In this document: in pieces, positions 50,021 through 62,074 of the stretch | Position numbering within the stretch: position 1 is the first letter of the stretch | Layout: each line of letters starts with the position of its first letter | Assembly: GCA_012932295.1 (NCBI GenBank) | Contig: JAAONU010000003.1 | Span: 33,866,146 to 33,930,145 of the forward strand | Source of the DNA: Cyclina sinensis | Lineage: Eukaryota; Mollusca; Bivalvia; Venerida; Veneridae | Reading direction: 5' to 3' | DNA length: 64,000 nucleotides | Translations under genes and position numbers: made by a program | The notes under the pieces: generated by a model | The model's database searches: none | What the model was told of the DNA's origin: nothing | What the model saw: only the letters and a program-made list of their open reading frames with translations

Positions 50021-50504
50021 AGTTTAACATCAGTGTGGCCATACCACGTGGTATATGATGTCATTTAGGATGTCGCAAGCAGCATTTTTTTGCCTCGACT
50101 CAGAGGAGAAAACTGCTGTAAATATTTTATTTCTTGATAAATTTAAAGGGGATATAGTGCATGCGAAGTGGAAAATTGTGCACTACATACAGAACGATTC
50201 TTTGTCAGATGTAGTGTTTTTCTTAATATTCGGGAAATATGGAGTTCGCAAAAATATGTTTGCTTCCGCTAAAAGCGCATCAGTTTTCCCGAATGTTAGA
50301 AAATCCTGTACACCTGAAAAAAGAATCATCAGTTCCAATGTGTAGGGCATAATTTTCCGCTTCACATGCGCTATATACCATAAAAAATGATGAAGAAATG
50401 AATTACTTACAACAGTTTTCTCCTCCGAATCGAGGCAGAAAGTTGCTGCTTGCGACAGCCTAAATGACATCATTTACAACGTGGTATGGCCACACCGTTA
50501 AACT
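50021..50504. mobile_element. Fold-back MITE with long terminal inverted repeats
   Basis: A 484-bp unit whose ends, AGTTTAACATCAGTGTGGCC on the left and AGTTTAACGGTGTGGCC on the reverse-complemented right, continue as inverted arms of about 150-160 bases. Both arms hold CATACCACG, GATGTCATTTAGG and GTCGCAAGCAGCA. The central spacer is about 165 bases. Because the arms are complementary, the two strands read similar meaningless peptides (SQAA.FCLDSEEKT); these are not genes. No clear target duplication is visible, so the superfamily is unassigned. Confidence 0.88.
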
Positions 50505-51367
50505 ATTACTCATTAATATTTAGTGTAGTTGTTTTTAAGCACCTACTTTTTGTGTACACGTTTAAGTCAAGCTTATTTTTGTGAAAAACAGTGTTCAGAA
50601 ATCACAAAAAATAGACTTAACAAAGACCTCTTTTGCTTTTGAGAAGGAATATTATCAAAAATATCCCTTCAATTATAGTGGTACTTTTGACTGGGTCCGT
50701 TAGAAACGGGTTTTGAAATTATTTAACTTTACTTAACTGGAGTACTTTATTCACAGTGAATATGTTACGTAAAAGGACAGGTGATATTTTTTTTCATTTT
50801 AGAAAACAGATCTGTGCAAATTGATTGGTCTAACCAAAACATATATCGGATTTGTATATTACTAAAACCAAGCCCTTTTGATGCATAAAGTGATGATTGA
50901 AACCATACAATGGTAGACAATTCAGGATACCGTCTGCTTTGTTTCCCAAACTCAGATTTTCAGTTTCGTCGGAAGTTTAACTGCATTATTAGGCGTTATT
51001 AAGTAAGGACAATTTTGTTTCAGATTTATTTTTTTGTTGTTTCTCTTACAAGTAAGGAACACTGTTTATGTTGCTGCTTTGGCAGAGATATTTTTACTCA
51101 TAAGAAAGTACAACTCAGTATTACTCTTAAATCATTTAATTACTCCTTCACCCTTGCAGTTGATTTTTTCAGCTTTAATTTCTAAACTCGTTGATGACAA
51201 AGCTTGTTTGCTCTTAATATTATATTAGTCGATACTGTGTTGTGAGGTTTTTCTAAAAGCGGGGCTTAGTACTAGGAAAAAACATATAAAGAAAAAAGTA
51301 TTGTCATCGACTGTGGAGTACCAGTAGGGAGAAAAGAAAATTAATGTCGTTTAGTTGTTGAATATGT
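50505..51367. other. Non-coding stretch, no gene seen
   Basis: AT-rich; no protein-like frame or repeat boundary recognised. Confidence 0.5.
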
Positions 51368-52160
51368 AAAACATTTTTTATGCCCCCGAAGGAGGGTATA
51401 TAGTAATCGTACCGTTTGTCCGTCCTTCTGTCCGTGGACAATTCGTGTCCGCTCTGTAACTATTTTCCATAGAGGATTTAGACAGAATTTGCCACTATAG
51501 ATCTTCAACTGGAGACGACTGTCGCGAAAAAGAGTCAAGGTCAGAAATAATTAAGAAAATAATACACCATTTTCCATCCTAAATGTTTCTATTCATTCAG
51601 TAAATTATGTAACATAAATGGTTTTTGTAATAACTAGGCACATGGTAAGCTTGTCATAAATAGTCCGTCTCTATGTTCATTTGTCTGTTCGTCTATGGTA
51701 CAATATGCTTGCGCTCTGTAAGTTTTGCCATTCTTTTATGTAGGAGATGACATAGCTTTCCAGGGTCAAGGTCAGGCATCATTGTCCAATCATATAGAAC
51801 ATTGTCAGCCTTTATGCTCTAACTAGTTCCTGTCTGCACTAATTTCTTCATTATATGATTTAAAAAATGTCCACTAGATTCAAGCTGTGTTTCACAAGGT
51901 GTCCGTCGGTCTGTCTGTTGTCCGTACCACCACGTTATATGAAATACTGCATTCCTGTTTTTTTGTACCCTGTATAGGTCATAACATGATTTTAAGAATA
52001 TATATTCATTAGATAGACTGAGGCAGTACTTCGTATATTGTTCATCCGTCTGTGTCTTTGAGTCAATCTGTCGCAATCTGTCTGTCTGTCATGTTGCCTT
52101 TTCTGCACGTTTATCACTATTTAGAAACACTGCTTCAACACTTTTTTTGAGATGGAGCAT
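51368..52160 (+). mobile_element. TTTATGCCCCC-type element with degenerate internal repeats
   Basis: Begins TTTTTTATGCCCCCGAAGG with AGGGTATATAG, a hairpin start, then GTCCGTCC..CTGTCCG. GTCCGTC/GTCTGTC blocks recur near 51417, 51662, 51898, 52045 and 52080, each after a GCTCTGTAA or GTTTCACAAGG-like stretch, which suggests old tandem units of about 150-240 bases. No protein is encoded. Same opening plan as the elements at 31178 and 53507. The right end is uncertain. Confidence 0.6.
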
Positions 52161-52862
52161 TGTCACTTACAGACATAGCCTTGTTTATTTTATTACCATT
52201 TGATCGAAACTTGTTAAAACCTCTCATGTATAGTGAGTCTTCTTTGCTTATTTGCTTCATTACACGAGGAAAAAATAAACACAAGTTGAAGTTTTAAACA
52301 ATGTCTTAAGACGTTGATATTTTCTGTGTGTTAGTTATATATTACCATGCGCTTTTCGTAAACTATATCTTATATTATTAGAGTACAAATAAGTAAATAA
52401 TTACAGTATAAAGGGAACAACATAAACCTCAGGAACATTGCTGATGTTTCAGACCAAAGCAAAAATTGCGTTTCTTTACATTTCACTCGTACATTATATA
52501 ATTTATTACGAAGTTAATTACTTCAGTTACTTATAAAGCCATAGGGAAGATACGTTTAAAAACATTATCTATTTGATATATTCAATAAACAGAGACCATA
52601 AGGCATTTTGAAATCAACGAACATGCAATTTGAAGAACAGATTACAGGTGTATTAATTCAGGCCTTCATGTGCATGCATTTTAATAGCCTGTAAAACTAT
52701 AAATGTTACCCTGTCATTGTTGTTATATTAAGTACAAATTGTTTTCAAAACCGTGGTATGATTTCAACCTTTCACAATACATTTTTCTTCGGTTGTAAGT
52801 TTGTTTCTAGCTAGATAGTTTTGCAATTCATATTTCTTTACAGTTAGTTAATATTTTGCGGC
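52161..52862. other. Non-coding stretch, no gene seen
   Basis: AT-rich with no recognisable feature. Confidence 0.5.
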
Positions 52863-53440
52863 ACGACATTCGACAAACTTGAATTAGAATGTCGTGATGG
52901 AACAAAATTCGATATACGACATTCAAATTTAAAATAATTTGGTTTGAATGTTGTGCATGCCCGACTTTCGAAATTCGAAAGATGTGACTTTTGAACGTTG
53001 TGCTAGCACAACCTTAGAATACGACATTCGATTTTGAATCATTTATTTCTTTGAATGTTGTGCTTGCCGACATTCGAAACAAGTGAAATTAGAATGTCGT
53101 GCCTGAACAACATTCGACATACGGCTTCAAATTTAAAATAATTTGGTTTGAATGCTGTACTAGCACGACAATCGACATTCGAAATACGTGAAATTTGAAT
53201 GTTGTGCCAGCATGATATTCGACATACGACATTCAAACTTAAAATCTTTTGGTTTGAATGTTGTGCCAGCACAATAATTCGACATTTGAAAAAAATGAAA
53301 TTTGAATGTTGTGCTAGCACAACATTTGACAAGCACGACATTCAACATACGACATTCGAATTCAAAATCATGTTGTGCTAGCACAACATTTGGCATTCAA
53401 CTTTCGAAACATGTGAAATTTAAATGTCGTGACAGCAAGA
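52863..53440. repeat. Palindrome-rich minisatellite, ~95-118-bp units, about five copies
   Basis: Units are marked by TTTGGTTTGAATG.TGT at 52938, 53142 and 53248, with variant units near 53048 and 53365. Each unit combines ACGACATTCAAA with its near-complement TTTGAATGTTGTGC, and the junction GTTGTGCTAGCACAAC is a perfect 16-base palindrome at two places (53309-53324 and 53372-53387). The whole array can therefore fold on itself at many registers. Short open frames exist on both strands but reflect the repeat. Confidence 0.88.
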
Positions 53441-53506
53441 CAAGGCTCATGATTTCATACAGCACAGGTAAAAATTATAAGCTCATGTATATTGTCGTTT
53501 ATTTTT

Positions 53507-54497
53507 TATGCCATCCCCAATTTTTTAGGGGGTGGGGATAAACATTTGCCCTTGTCCGTCCGTCCGCTGGTTTATGTCGCGTATAACTCCAAACGTATAA
53601 CTAGAGCCATGATATTTTCTAAAAATAGTTGTCAGCATGTTAACTTATGCACGTCAATATTTTGGCGCATGGTTTTAGTTTAAACATATTTTATTACATT
53701 AACTTTTTCACAAATATAAGTGCAAGTACATTTACATATTATGCAAAAGGGTCGGGCCACAAGTTCTCACAACATTAAAATTGGCCCTTCCCCGACATAT
53801 TTAAGTTACATACAATATGGTGACAGAATTGATTGCAATGTTTTTGGAAGTCGGCGGACTTATGCCCTCTGATTAAGCAAAAAAAAGCATTTTTATATTT
53901 GTGTCGCGTGTAACTCTAAAGGTATAACTGCTAGAACCATGAAACTTTCTAAAAATAGTTGTCAGCATGTGAACTTACACACCTGGGTATTTTGGCTCAT
54001 TTTTTTGGAGGTCGACAGACTTATGCCCTCTGATTAAGCAAAAAAAATAGCATTTTTAGGCTTGTGTCGCGTGTAACTCCAAACGTATAACTGCTAGAGC
54101 TTGAAACTTTCTAAATCTTTCTAAAACTTTCTAATCAATGATGCAGACAGCATGTGAACCTACGCACCTAGATATTTTGGCGAAAATTAATTGGAGATCG
54201 GTAGAGTAATGGCCCTTATTAAGCAAAAAATTTCATTTTTAGACTTGTGTCGCGTTTAAACATAAACGTATAACTTTAGAGGCATGAAACTCTCTAAGGA
54301 TAGTTATAATAATGTAAACTTACGTGCCTGGGTATTTCGACGCAAATTTATTAGAGATCGACAGAGTTATGCCCCCTGATTAGGCAAACATAGCATTTTA
54401 GGCTCCTTAATGTTAAAGACAATGTTTATACGCACCTGTCATTATACAGGATTTTTTTGTGACAATACAGCGGAATGTGGGGGCATCCATGTTCTAT
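53507..54497 (+). mobile_element. TTTATGCC-type element with ~160-180-bp internal repeats
   Basis: Starts TTTTTATGCCATCCCC with a hairpin against GGGGGTGGGGATAAA and GTCCGTCCGTCCG, and ends TGTGGGGGCATCCATG, complementary to its start. Internal units begin TGTCGCGT.TAACTC at about 53575, 53903, 54064 and 54244 and include GTATAACT, GAAACTTTCTAAA and TTATGCCC.CTGATTA. The first interval is twice the normal one because of a nested insertion at 53672-53842. No protein is encoded. Confidence 0.75.
53672..53842. mobile_element. Nested ~170-bp insertion inside the preceding element
   Basis: The repeat unit is interrupted after TTTTGGCGCATG and resumes at TTTTTGGAAGTCGGCGG. The insert contains AAAGGGTCGGGCCACAAG and, 20-odd bases on, TTGGCCCTTCCCCGACA, which can pair as an internal hairpin. 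It is probably a short SINE or MITE; the family is unknown. Confidence 0.6.
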
Positions 54498-57400
54498 GAA
54501 CATATCTCTAATTTAATATATATTTGAGTTATTCTCTTAATGTAAACTCGTAAAGTTACCAACTTTCAACTGTAACTGGAAACATCATATATTTGAAATA
54601 AATATATATTTATGATGTAAACTGAACTTCCAAGCCAAGTAATAGGAAGGAGTTTTTTTTTCAGTTAGCCTTTTTTACTATTACACTGAGGCATATCAAC
54701 ATATCAAGCGTGCTCGCAATTTTACTCTTAAATCAAACCCGGCACATTACATGTAGCAGTTGATGATATGTCTTTTCAAACTGTAGAAACTGTTTGTTTG
54801 AAGTCAATTTAAAAGGTTCATTTTATGTCTTCTTTGAAGTAAATAGTTATTACAAACTGTGCTAAGGTTCTCTAGGGGAGTTAAGTTTGTCAACGACAAG
54901 GCTTTATGAAATTAAAGTAAAATAGTAAACTGCTTTTTTCTAGTGTTTAGAAATGTAATCACTGGAGAGAATACAAAGAGTTCCGTCCGTGTGATTACTA
55001 AAACATCTAGTGAAGATACAATTGTTACATCGTCAAACACATTTACTTGTGGAACAATTACACTATCTGGCTTGATTTTATTGTTCACCAGAGAAAAATG
55101 ACGTAATTCTAAAGTATCTTGCGCCATCTACTGTCCTGATATGTGTCATTTTTTGTATCTGTAATTTGATAACCGTTTTTACTTCGATATTGCTTTGTGT
55201 GTTACTAATGTTTAATCAATGATGCAGACAGATAAGAAAATTTCAAACAACAATGTAGGCGTTCTAAAAGGTTTCTGAAACGGAATTCATCATACAAATG
55301 TGTTTGCATAGGCCATCAAAATGCAAGAAAGGGAAATGTATACACACACTTCACACCGAGACCTTTAAAAATACAGAACAACAACTTTCATCTATTCATC
55401 TTTATGAACGATTTCGATTTTTTGTGGAATTAATTGGCATTATGATATTGCGCATATGACAGTTCATGTCACCTTATTTTCTTGGGCGCTGTAATTGATG
55501 AAAATGAAATCGTTCAAAATTTTATAGTGCCAATCATGTTCTTGTATTAAACATTTACGAATCTGCCCGTTATTTTCAATTCACTTTTTATGAAACGTAA
55601 AAGGGTTTTTGTCAGATATCCTAAGAAGGTTTATAAATAGTAAAAAAAAAACAACGACTGAACACATCTGGTTTATGGAAATTTAAAAGGCATTGATTTT
55701 ATCACGCCTTTTATATCCTTTGAGATGTCGCATTTTGGTAGACAACTTACTTTGTTCTCATTTCATTTAAATTTTGTCATAATATAATTATCGAATGAGA
55801 CTTGTGTTTAATTTCTTAAACATTATTTGAACGAAAGCAATCTCTTTTTTTGGCCGTCAATGCTGTTCTAAGAAACAAACTCTCTTTGCATTTAAGATAT
55901 TTGCAACATCTGCCTTCTGCAAGAGAATCTTATCTTTTACATTTTGATTGAAACCTGTTTTTCCTTGTTTTTTCTTGTTTGAAATGTCTAAATGAGTTTT
56001 CAATCATATAGTCTCTCTTCTGGTGATTCATATATTGAGCCTGAACAAAAAATGACTTTGTAAGTGAACAATTTATAAAAAAATAAAAGAAGGAAAAAAA
56101 ACATTTTGTGAATGTTCAACATTCTTTTTTTTTCATAACTAAGTGCTAAACGAAAATAAAGACAGTCTGGTGTATGAGTCATAACAGTTTCTTGTCATAT
56201 TTGGTATTCTTCCGCCGTAGAAATTTTTCTGTGAGACAATATGGTAATAATTTCCTTATGACATACATTAGACATATTATATTGTAATGTACTGTTGCCT
56301 TGATGTTTCATGAAGTTAGTTAAACCGCTAGTAATTTGTAGATATAAGGATGTGTCTAGCTATTTCAATAGCGGGAAAAAAAACATAAGAAGCATAGTAA
56401 ACTGTTGTAATACATACGTTATTTTCATTTTCATGTATTTTATCTTTATATGAAAGTGTGCTTTTTCAAACTAATAAAACGTTGCTTGGACGTTACAAAT
56501 ATCAAAATAATACTTGAGGGGTGTTTTAAATAATCTAGTGAGTCTTTTCGTCTTCCAACTACAGTTGTTGAAGGTGGTATCACACATTAAAGATAAATTT
56601 GTCATTGGGGTGGTATGTTTGAAGTGGAAGCTAATCTGTGTCGTAGCACTCTCTTTGGATTGTAAATAAACTGTTGAAATATTTGAAATAAATTCTGAAG
56701 AGAATAATATAATAAACCAAACATTTTAAGAATAAATTGCGTAATCAGTTATATAAAAACGACTGACTGATGGTTTTTCGATTCATGAAATCACTTTTGC
56801 TGGAAAATTACAAATTTTAATGGAAATCAGATATTAATTCCGATGTCTGTTAAGGATAGAACTATGAAATACGTCAGAAATAAATCTTAAATGTAAATTA
56901 ACTGCTGCATTGAAAAGCTAGTATCATGTTTGAAGTTTTTTCTTTTTGAAATGCAAAGAAAGCGAAAACTTTAAGTTTCATATATTAAAGTTTCACAAAA
57001 CATACGGCTGCTCATGAATTTATAGGTCATTTGTCTTATATGGATGCAAGTTATTACTTGTGAAGTCAACAACACTGTATATGCTGCATTTTACCTGAAT
57101 GTTTTCAACGTGGTCGTAATATTTGAAACAAGAGATGTTGGGATTGGTTTAAATCAAAATCACGTCATCTGGTGATCAAATCAAGAGTATTTTATTAAAT
57201 CTAATTCAAATTTGTCTGCATGAAACTCCGAAAAATATCGGAACTGGATAACAGAAAATCAACCACAGAATCGCATGTAACTTGCAAATTTGTTAATTCC
57301 ATATAACTTTTTGATGATATATTCAAAGACCTAAATATTAAAATCGATGATAAGTTTTGATGCAGGCGATCTAGTGAAATTTTATAATTATTCGTAATAG

Positions 57401-58379
57401 AACACCCAGGCGCCTTTCAGTGTAGTTGTTTCTCGAGAACAATTAATAAAGCCAGCAAACCCTGTTTAATTCACCGGGAAAAACAATTAATTTGTCTTTA
57501 AGTTGGTGAAAACAGACTTTTTGGGATGTTGTTTAAGCGAAATATTATAAATTACCTACTCTATTATTGTTACAAAAATATTATCTATTAAAGAAATTAA
57601 ACAAAGAAGTTGGGCAAAATAGTTTGTATGCCTCTATCTTCCTGTATTTCCTGTTTTCATAACAATCGTTTTTTTTTGGTTTGCATTTATGTCACAGAAA
57701 CATTTCTTATTTTTATTACACATAATTGCAATGAAGTTATACATTATTTTCTTTTAAAAAATATTGTGCAACTAAGGATGATTTTCTAATAAGGCTTGTG
57801 AATAATATTTTGATGCTATTTTGAAATCTTCATTATGGTGTCAACAGGTTGCCATATATACATTTAAAACCTTTTTATTATGGGCGACAAGGTTACAGAA
57901 TGCAGTATATACAGTCTTTATAAATGTTTTTAGATTCACGATTAATAGTTCTAATAATTTCTTAAAAGATCAAAATGCGTCAAAACAAAACTTCCAGAAG
58001 TAGGACACGAGAATATTTCACTTGTCATATCTCTCTCAAAATTACGTGAGACTTTCGTAATAAAGTACAATTTGTAATTTTGTTAAAACCTAGTGATGGA
58101 AATTTAATTATTCAGAAGATGATTGAGATATTTATTCTGTTAAAGTATGTGCATTATAGGAAATTCTAGGAAAGTTTCAGTATTTGTGTTCACACAATTT
58201 TCAATAAAACCTTGTGTAAGTATTTTCCATTATCCAGATTTCTGTCTTTCACTCGTGAAGTCGAATGTTTGCTAGCATTAAACCAGGTTGTATAACCTTA
58301 TAAAATTTATAAGAATAAATGCTGTCAGTGATCTCGTCTCATTTTCTTTCGTTTGATATTACCTATTGTAATCAAACAT
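54498..58379. other. Non-coding stretch, no gene seen
   Basis: Only short frames. The 71-codon minus-strand frame at 54912-55127 has a fairly protein-like composition but no recognisable family and no supporting splice or start context. Confidence 0.45.
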
Positions 58380-58645
58380 GATCACTTGATAGCTAATAGC
58401 AAGACCTTCGCTGTGATTGCTTTGGTTCACTGGGGTTTAGGGATCACTCAATGTTACTATGAATAGATTTTTGGTTTCAGTAAAATGTCTGTAGTTCCAC
58501 TTGGCCTGTCGTAACTAAACTGTTAAAGTTAGGTAGCGTATAGCAAGACCTTCCTGTACTTTTGCGGGTCATACGGGGTCAAGAGGTAGTTCACTGTTAC
58601 TAAAATTGAATTTGTTTTCCTTAAAATCTTCTGTTCCACTTGGAT
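58380..58645 (+). repeat. Two-copy degenerate tandem repeat, ~144-bp period
   Basis: TAGCAAGACCTTC occurs at 58397 and 58541, followed in both copies by GGTTCAC/GGTCATAC GGGG, TCACT.TTACTA, TTGTTT-like text and GT.CCACTTGG. Probably a relic of a dispersed tandem-repeat element. Confidence 0.65.
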
Positions 58646-59837
58646 TCAAGTTGAAGGTCACTTTTTTGTTTTATTTAACTGACCTTAAAAATTAAGCGGT
58701 CTGTTACTTTATCACAACACTGGAAAAATAATGTTTAAAATTGTTTATATTGTTGACAACCTGGTTCATTGCCGCGTTTCTTGTTTTATACTCATATAAT
58801 AACACTGTTTCACCTTTCTCGTTCGTTGTGCGTTCATTTATAATGATTAACGTAACGAGGTACTTACATGCTATGAAAAAAGCTTTTAAGGTCAGGAAGG
58901 GCGGTATTTGGAATAAAAGAACGTCTTACTTGGGGTCTGGATCTTGGCATAGTTATGGGTTGCCTGTATTTATTTCGTACTCTTGGACAATCAGGGCTTA
59001 GAGTACAGATAAAACTTATACACATATTTAAGACTTATCTAGAAACCTTTAACAAATTAGCATTGAAACAGCAGACAAACATATGGCTTTAAAAGTCGAA
59101 TGTGTAGTTTTAATCTATTTACTGATTCAGTAATATTGATGATGCGTTACTGTTGAGTTCCACCTAAGTCTATTTTTCTGGTTTGTTAAATGCATCGGCG
59201 CAGCAGCAGCAGCAGCAGACTAGGGTTATTTACCCTCAGTACCGGCCGAAGTCATACGACCGAGCATGACATAAAATAATTAATCGATTTTCATAGGTTA
59301 TTAGTCATGTGTGAGGGTTATACTATATATCTAATTTATAGAACACCTAGTCAGGTTTAATCGTAGGCTATCTTTAATTAGACTAGAAGTGTATATCATC
59401 TAAATATTAAATTATTACTTATTGATATGATTCAAATTTATTGTAATATTATTTTTCTTGACAATATGAAACTTTATGAACCTCTATGTTTATATCTATG
59501 AACATGATGAATGACTATGTTTCTAAGTTTTTTTTTTATAAAATTCAAAGTTGTTTTAATATGTCGGCTGACTTAGGACAGATTTACATATATATTTGTG
59601 TTTGCTTTCCAAAAAAATTTTTTAGTTAAACCTACGTATTATATTAAGAACTCAAAATCATAAAAATAAGAACATAAGTTCCTGGTTTCATAAGAAAAAA
59701 GTTTTAAGAAAAAAGAAGACCATCCGGAGAATATCTAAGTTAATAGAGATAACAGGAAGTAATATCTCTAAAAACTGATACTTTGTTTAACGGAAGTATC
59801 TACTATTTTTTTACCCTTTTAGCTATCGTAAATGTCG
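58646..59837. other. Non-coding stretch with a CAG microsatellite
   Basis: No gene seen. A CAG run of six units lies at 59201-59218, outside any convincing frame. A 86-codon plus-strand frame at 58741-59001 is unrecognised. Confidence 0.5.
59201..59218. repeat. (CAG)6 microsatellite
   Basis: Six uninterrupted CAG units. Confidence 0.92.
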
Positions 59838-60014
59838 AGGTACCTACTATCCGTTGAGAATCCCTTTTTGTAATCTATGTAAGGAGTGCTCAACGGAGGG
59901 AAGATCCAGGGTAACGTATGCTCCACCTATTTACAAGGATCTTCCCTCGGGCAGCCAGCTGCCATGTTAAAATAATATAATACATGTATGTAGAGACTTA
60001 GATAGTAGGTACCT
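59838..60014. repeat. Nested inverted repeats
   Basis: Outer arms AGGTACCTACTATC (59838-59851) and its exact complement (60001-60014); inner arms GAGGGAAGATCC (59896-59907) and its exact complement (59937-59948). Both pairs share one centre region, so the segment can fold as a two-step stem. It may be a small fold-back element, with weaker similarity extending outward (AGCTA on each side). Confidence 0.75.
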
Positions 60015-60278
60015 GTAGCTTTTACCCCACTAAAGAAGATCAGGAGTTTATATTCCGGTAGTATCTTAAAAAGATCACGAATAAATACCCTCTTCAGCAA
60101 CCAACAAAATAGGAGTACATGTAGCAAGAATTTTACGTCTGCGATATAAAATGCTTATTGATATTCCACCATGTCAAAGCTATCTCAGATGAATAAACAA
60201 TGCTGTTTGAATTTGTTTTGTCTACTTCTGATAGCTTTTTTTTCAAAGTTGAATGGAACTGTCGTTTGAATACCTAAT
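60015..60278. other. Short non-coding stretch
   Basis: Nothing recognised between the nested inverted repeat and the 47-bp duplication. Confidence 0.5.
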
Positions 60279-60372
60279 AGATTCACCTACTTTTGTTACT
60301 TCTGTTATTTGAAAGAACATTTGATAGATTCACCTACTTCTGTTACTTCTGTTATTTGAAAGAACATTTGAT
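60279..60372 (+). repeat. 47-bp tandem duplication
   Basis: AGATTCACCTACTT..GTTACT followed by TCTGTTATTTGAAAGAAC and ATTTGAT occurs twice in immediate succession (60279-60325 and 60326-60372) with one difference; a recent event. Confidence 0.93.
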
Positions 60373-61106
60373 AAAACTTGATCAGACAGACTGCTGGAGA
60401 AAAATAAGAGCCTTTCGTTTTGAATGATTTCAAAATAGTTAATTCAGTATTAATATTTATTCATTTGAATTAAAACAAAATGAGTAGGATGGTTATTTTG
60501 CGATAGAAGGCTGATGTCACGTTTCTTTGTGAATGAGTCGAAGTATATATATGACATATAAACCTCGTGCACTTGTCTATTAAAACATTGCATAATGTTA
60601 AAGGAAAAGATTTTACAAATTTCAGAAAAGCAAGTTTAAGTTTTATCCAAAATACATCGGCTGTAAACTTCAAAGCACAAAATTACCCAAAACAGTAATT
60701 TAATTACTTTGAACAATAGTGCCAAACGTTTGAAACATCACTTTTGTTCTTGCATATCTATAATTTGGTCTTTATTTGAATGTTGGTTTTCTGTTTATCA
60801 ATAGATAAATTTGTCTCTCTTTTTTTGTCTTATGCAAATCAATGTATTCGGATACAGTCTCCATAGACACACTTTTGCAAGATGCCAATCAAATTAATCA
60901 GTTGAGAACTAACACCAGACGAAAGCAGTCAGAATTGTCAACCTTTATAAGGGATCTATAAATATAATTAGGTCACGATTTATGTAATTTTGCACAACAT
61001 GTAAACAATTGTGTGGTATTTAAAGGGTAAACACTTTACTAATGTTAAAAAAAAATTTAAAATTATTTCCATTCTCTTGTATGAATAGTGAAAAATCATT
61101 TGTTGT
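60373..61106. other. Non-coding stretch, no gene seen
   Basis: AT-rich with short unrecognised frames. Confidence 0.5.
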
Positions 61107-61978
61107 TTAGCTATTGTGATCGCTACATGTCCGTCGTTTGTCCATCTATCTGCCTGTCTTGACCTAGGGTAAAAAAACTAGGCCCTTTGACTAAACCAAA
61201 GGAAACTGTTAACATTATCGAGACCACATTTTATATTCAGTCATCATGATATTGGGTCAGAATGATTGTCCTGATGATTTATATGTCAAGTTTGAATACG
61301 GATCAAAAGGGGTGAGAAAAGGTTACATGTATAGATGCCATATTTTTCAGCATGCACGTCATTATACTATGTTGTCATAATAATTGTCTTGATGATATCA
61401 AGATCATGATTTAAAATGGGTCAGTTCGAGTCAAAGTATAAGTCATCGGTCTAGAGGCCAAATTTTCAGGCAGGCCATCATAAAAAATGCCAGAATAATT
61501 GTTGATTGTTGATATCTAGGTAATGTTCTGAAGTGCTTCGCGTTGGTTCATAAACTCAGGTCATCATTCTACAACAAGTATGTTCAGCCCGATTGTCATG
61601 AAAATTTGTCTTTTTTTATTATTTTTTTTTAAATATTTTTTGTTTTTAGGGCCATGCTTGAACATGATGGTTCAGAAGCCATTTTTTCACCAATTATCTT
61701 AAAACTGATTAAATGTTCTGTCTTGATCATATCTACGTCATGTTTGAAAGTGGGACGTTTTGGATCTTAACGTAGCTCACCTGGCAAGAGGACGTATTAT
61801 CTACATGATCATCATAAAATAAATTTGAATGATTTCTTGATGATATGTCGTTATCAAAGGTGGATCATTTGGGGTCAAACCTGCAAGTGGTTTTATTCTA
61901 AAACAGGTCATCATGAAAAGGTTTCAGGTAAAAAGTACTCAGGCGAGCGATAAAGGGTCATGTTGGTCCTCTGGTGTT
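61107..61978 (-). mobile_element. Third, diverged member of the GCTCACCTG element family
   Basis: On the plus strand it opens TAGCTATTGTGATCGC then GTCCGTCGTTTGTCC, and ends CAGGCGAGCGATAAAGGGTC then TTGGTCCTCTGGTGTT, the reverse complement of the family's 5' end. Internal units of about 120 bases are marked by GATGAT.TAT..CAAG/CATG at about 61272, 61392, 61509, 61721 and 61840. A second family-type end, TAGCTCACCTGGCAAGAGG, sits at 61771, so the last 208 bases may be a separate short copy. Confidence 0.6.
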
Positions 61979-62074
61979 AAGTGTTTTCTATCAAAGAAAA
62001 TCGTGAAAAGACTGAAAAAGGGAGCGTCTCTCTGAACATATTAAGCCATTGCCGTTCTTTAAAAACATCAGAGG

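Noticed and set aside
50055..50473. Two 96-codon frames on opposite strands with similar N-termini
   Set aside because: Their likeness follows from the inverted arms of the MITE, not from homologous genes.
53039..53541. Several cysteine-rich frames across the minisatellite
   Set aside because: They occur in many frames of one self-complementary repeat and have no start or splice context.
54912..55127. 71-codon minus-strand frame with protein-like composition
   Set aside because: No motif, no flanking splice signals that I can defend, and no neighbouring exon.
59201..59218. CAG run as a polyglutamine-coding tract
   Set aside because: No open frame of useful length surrounds it.
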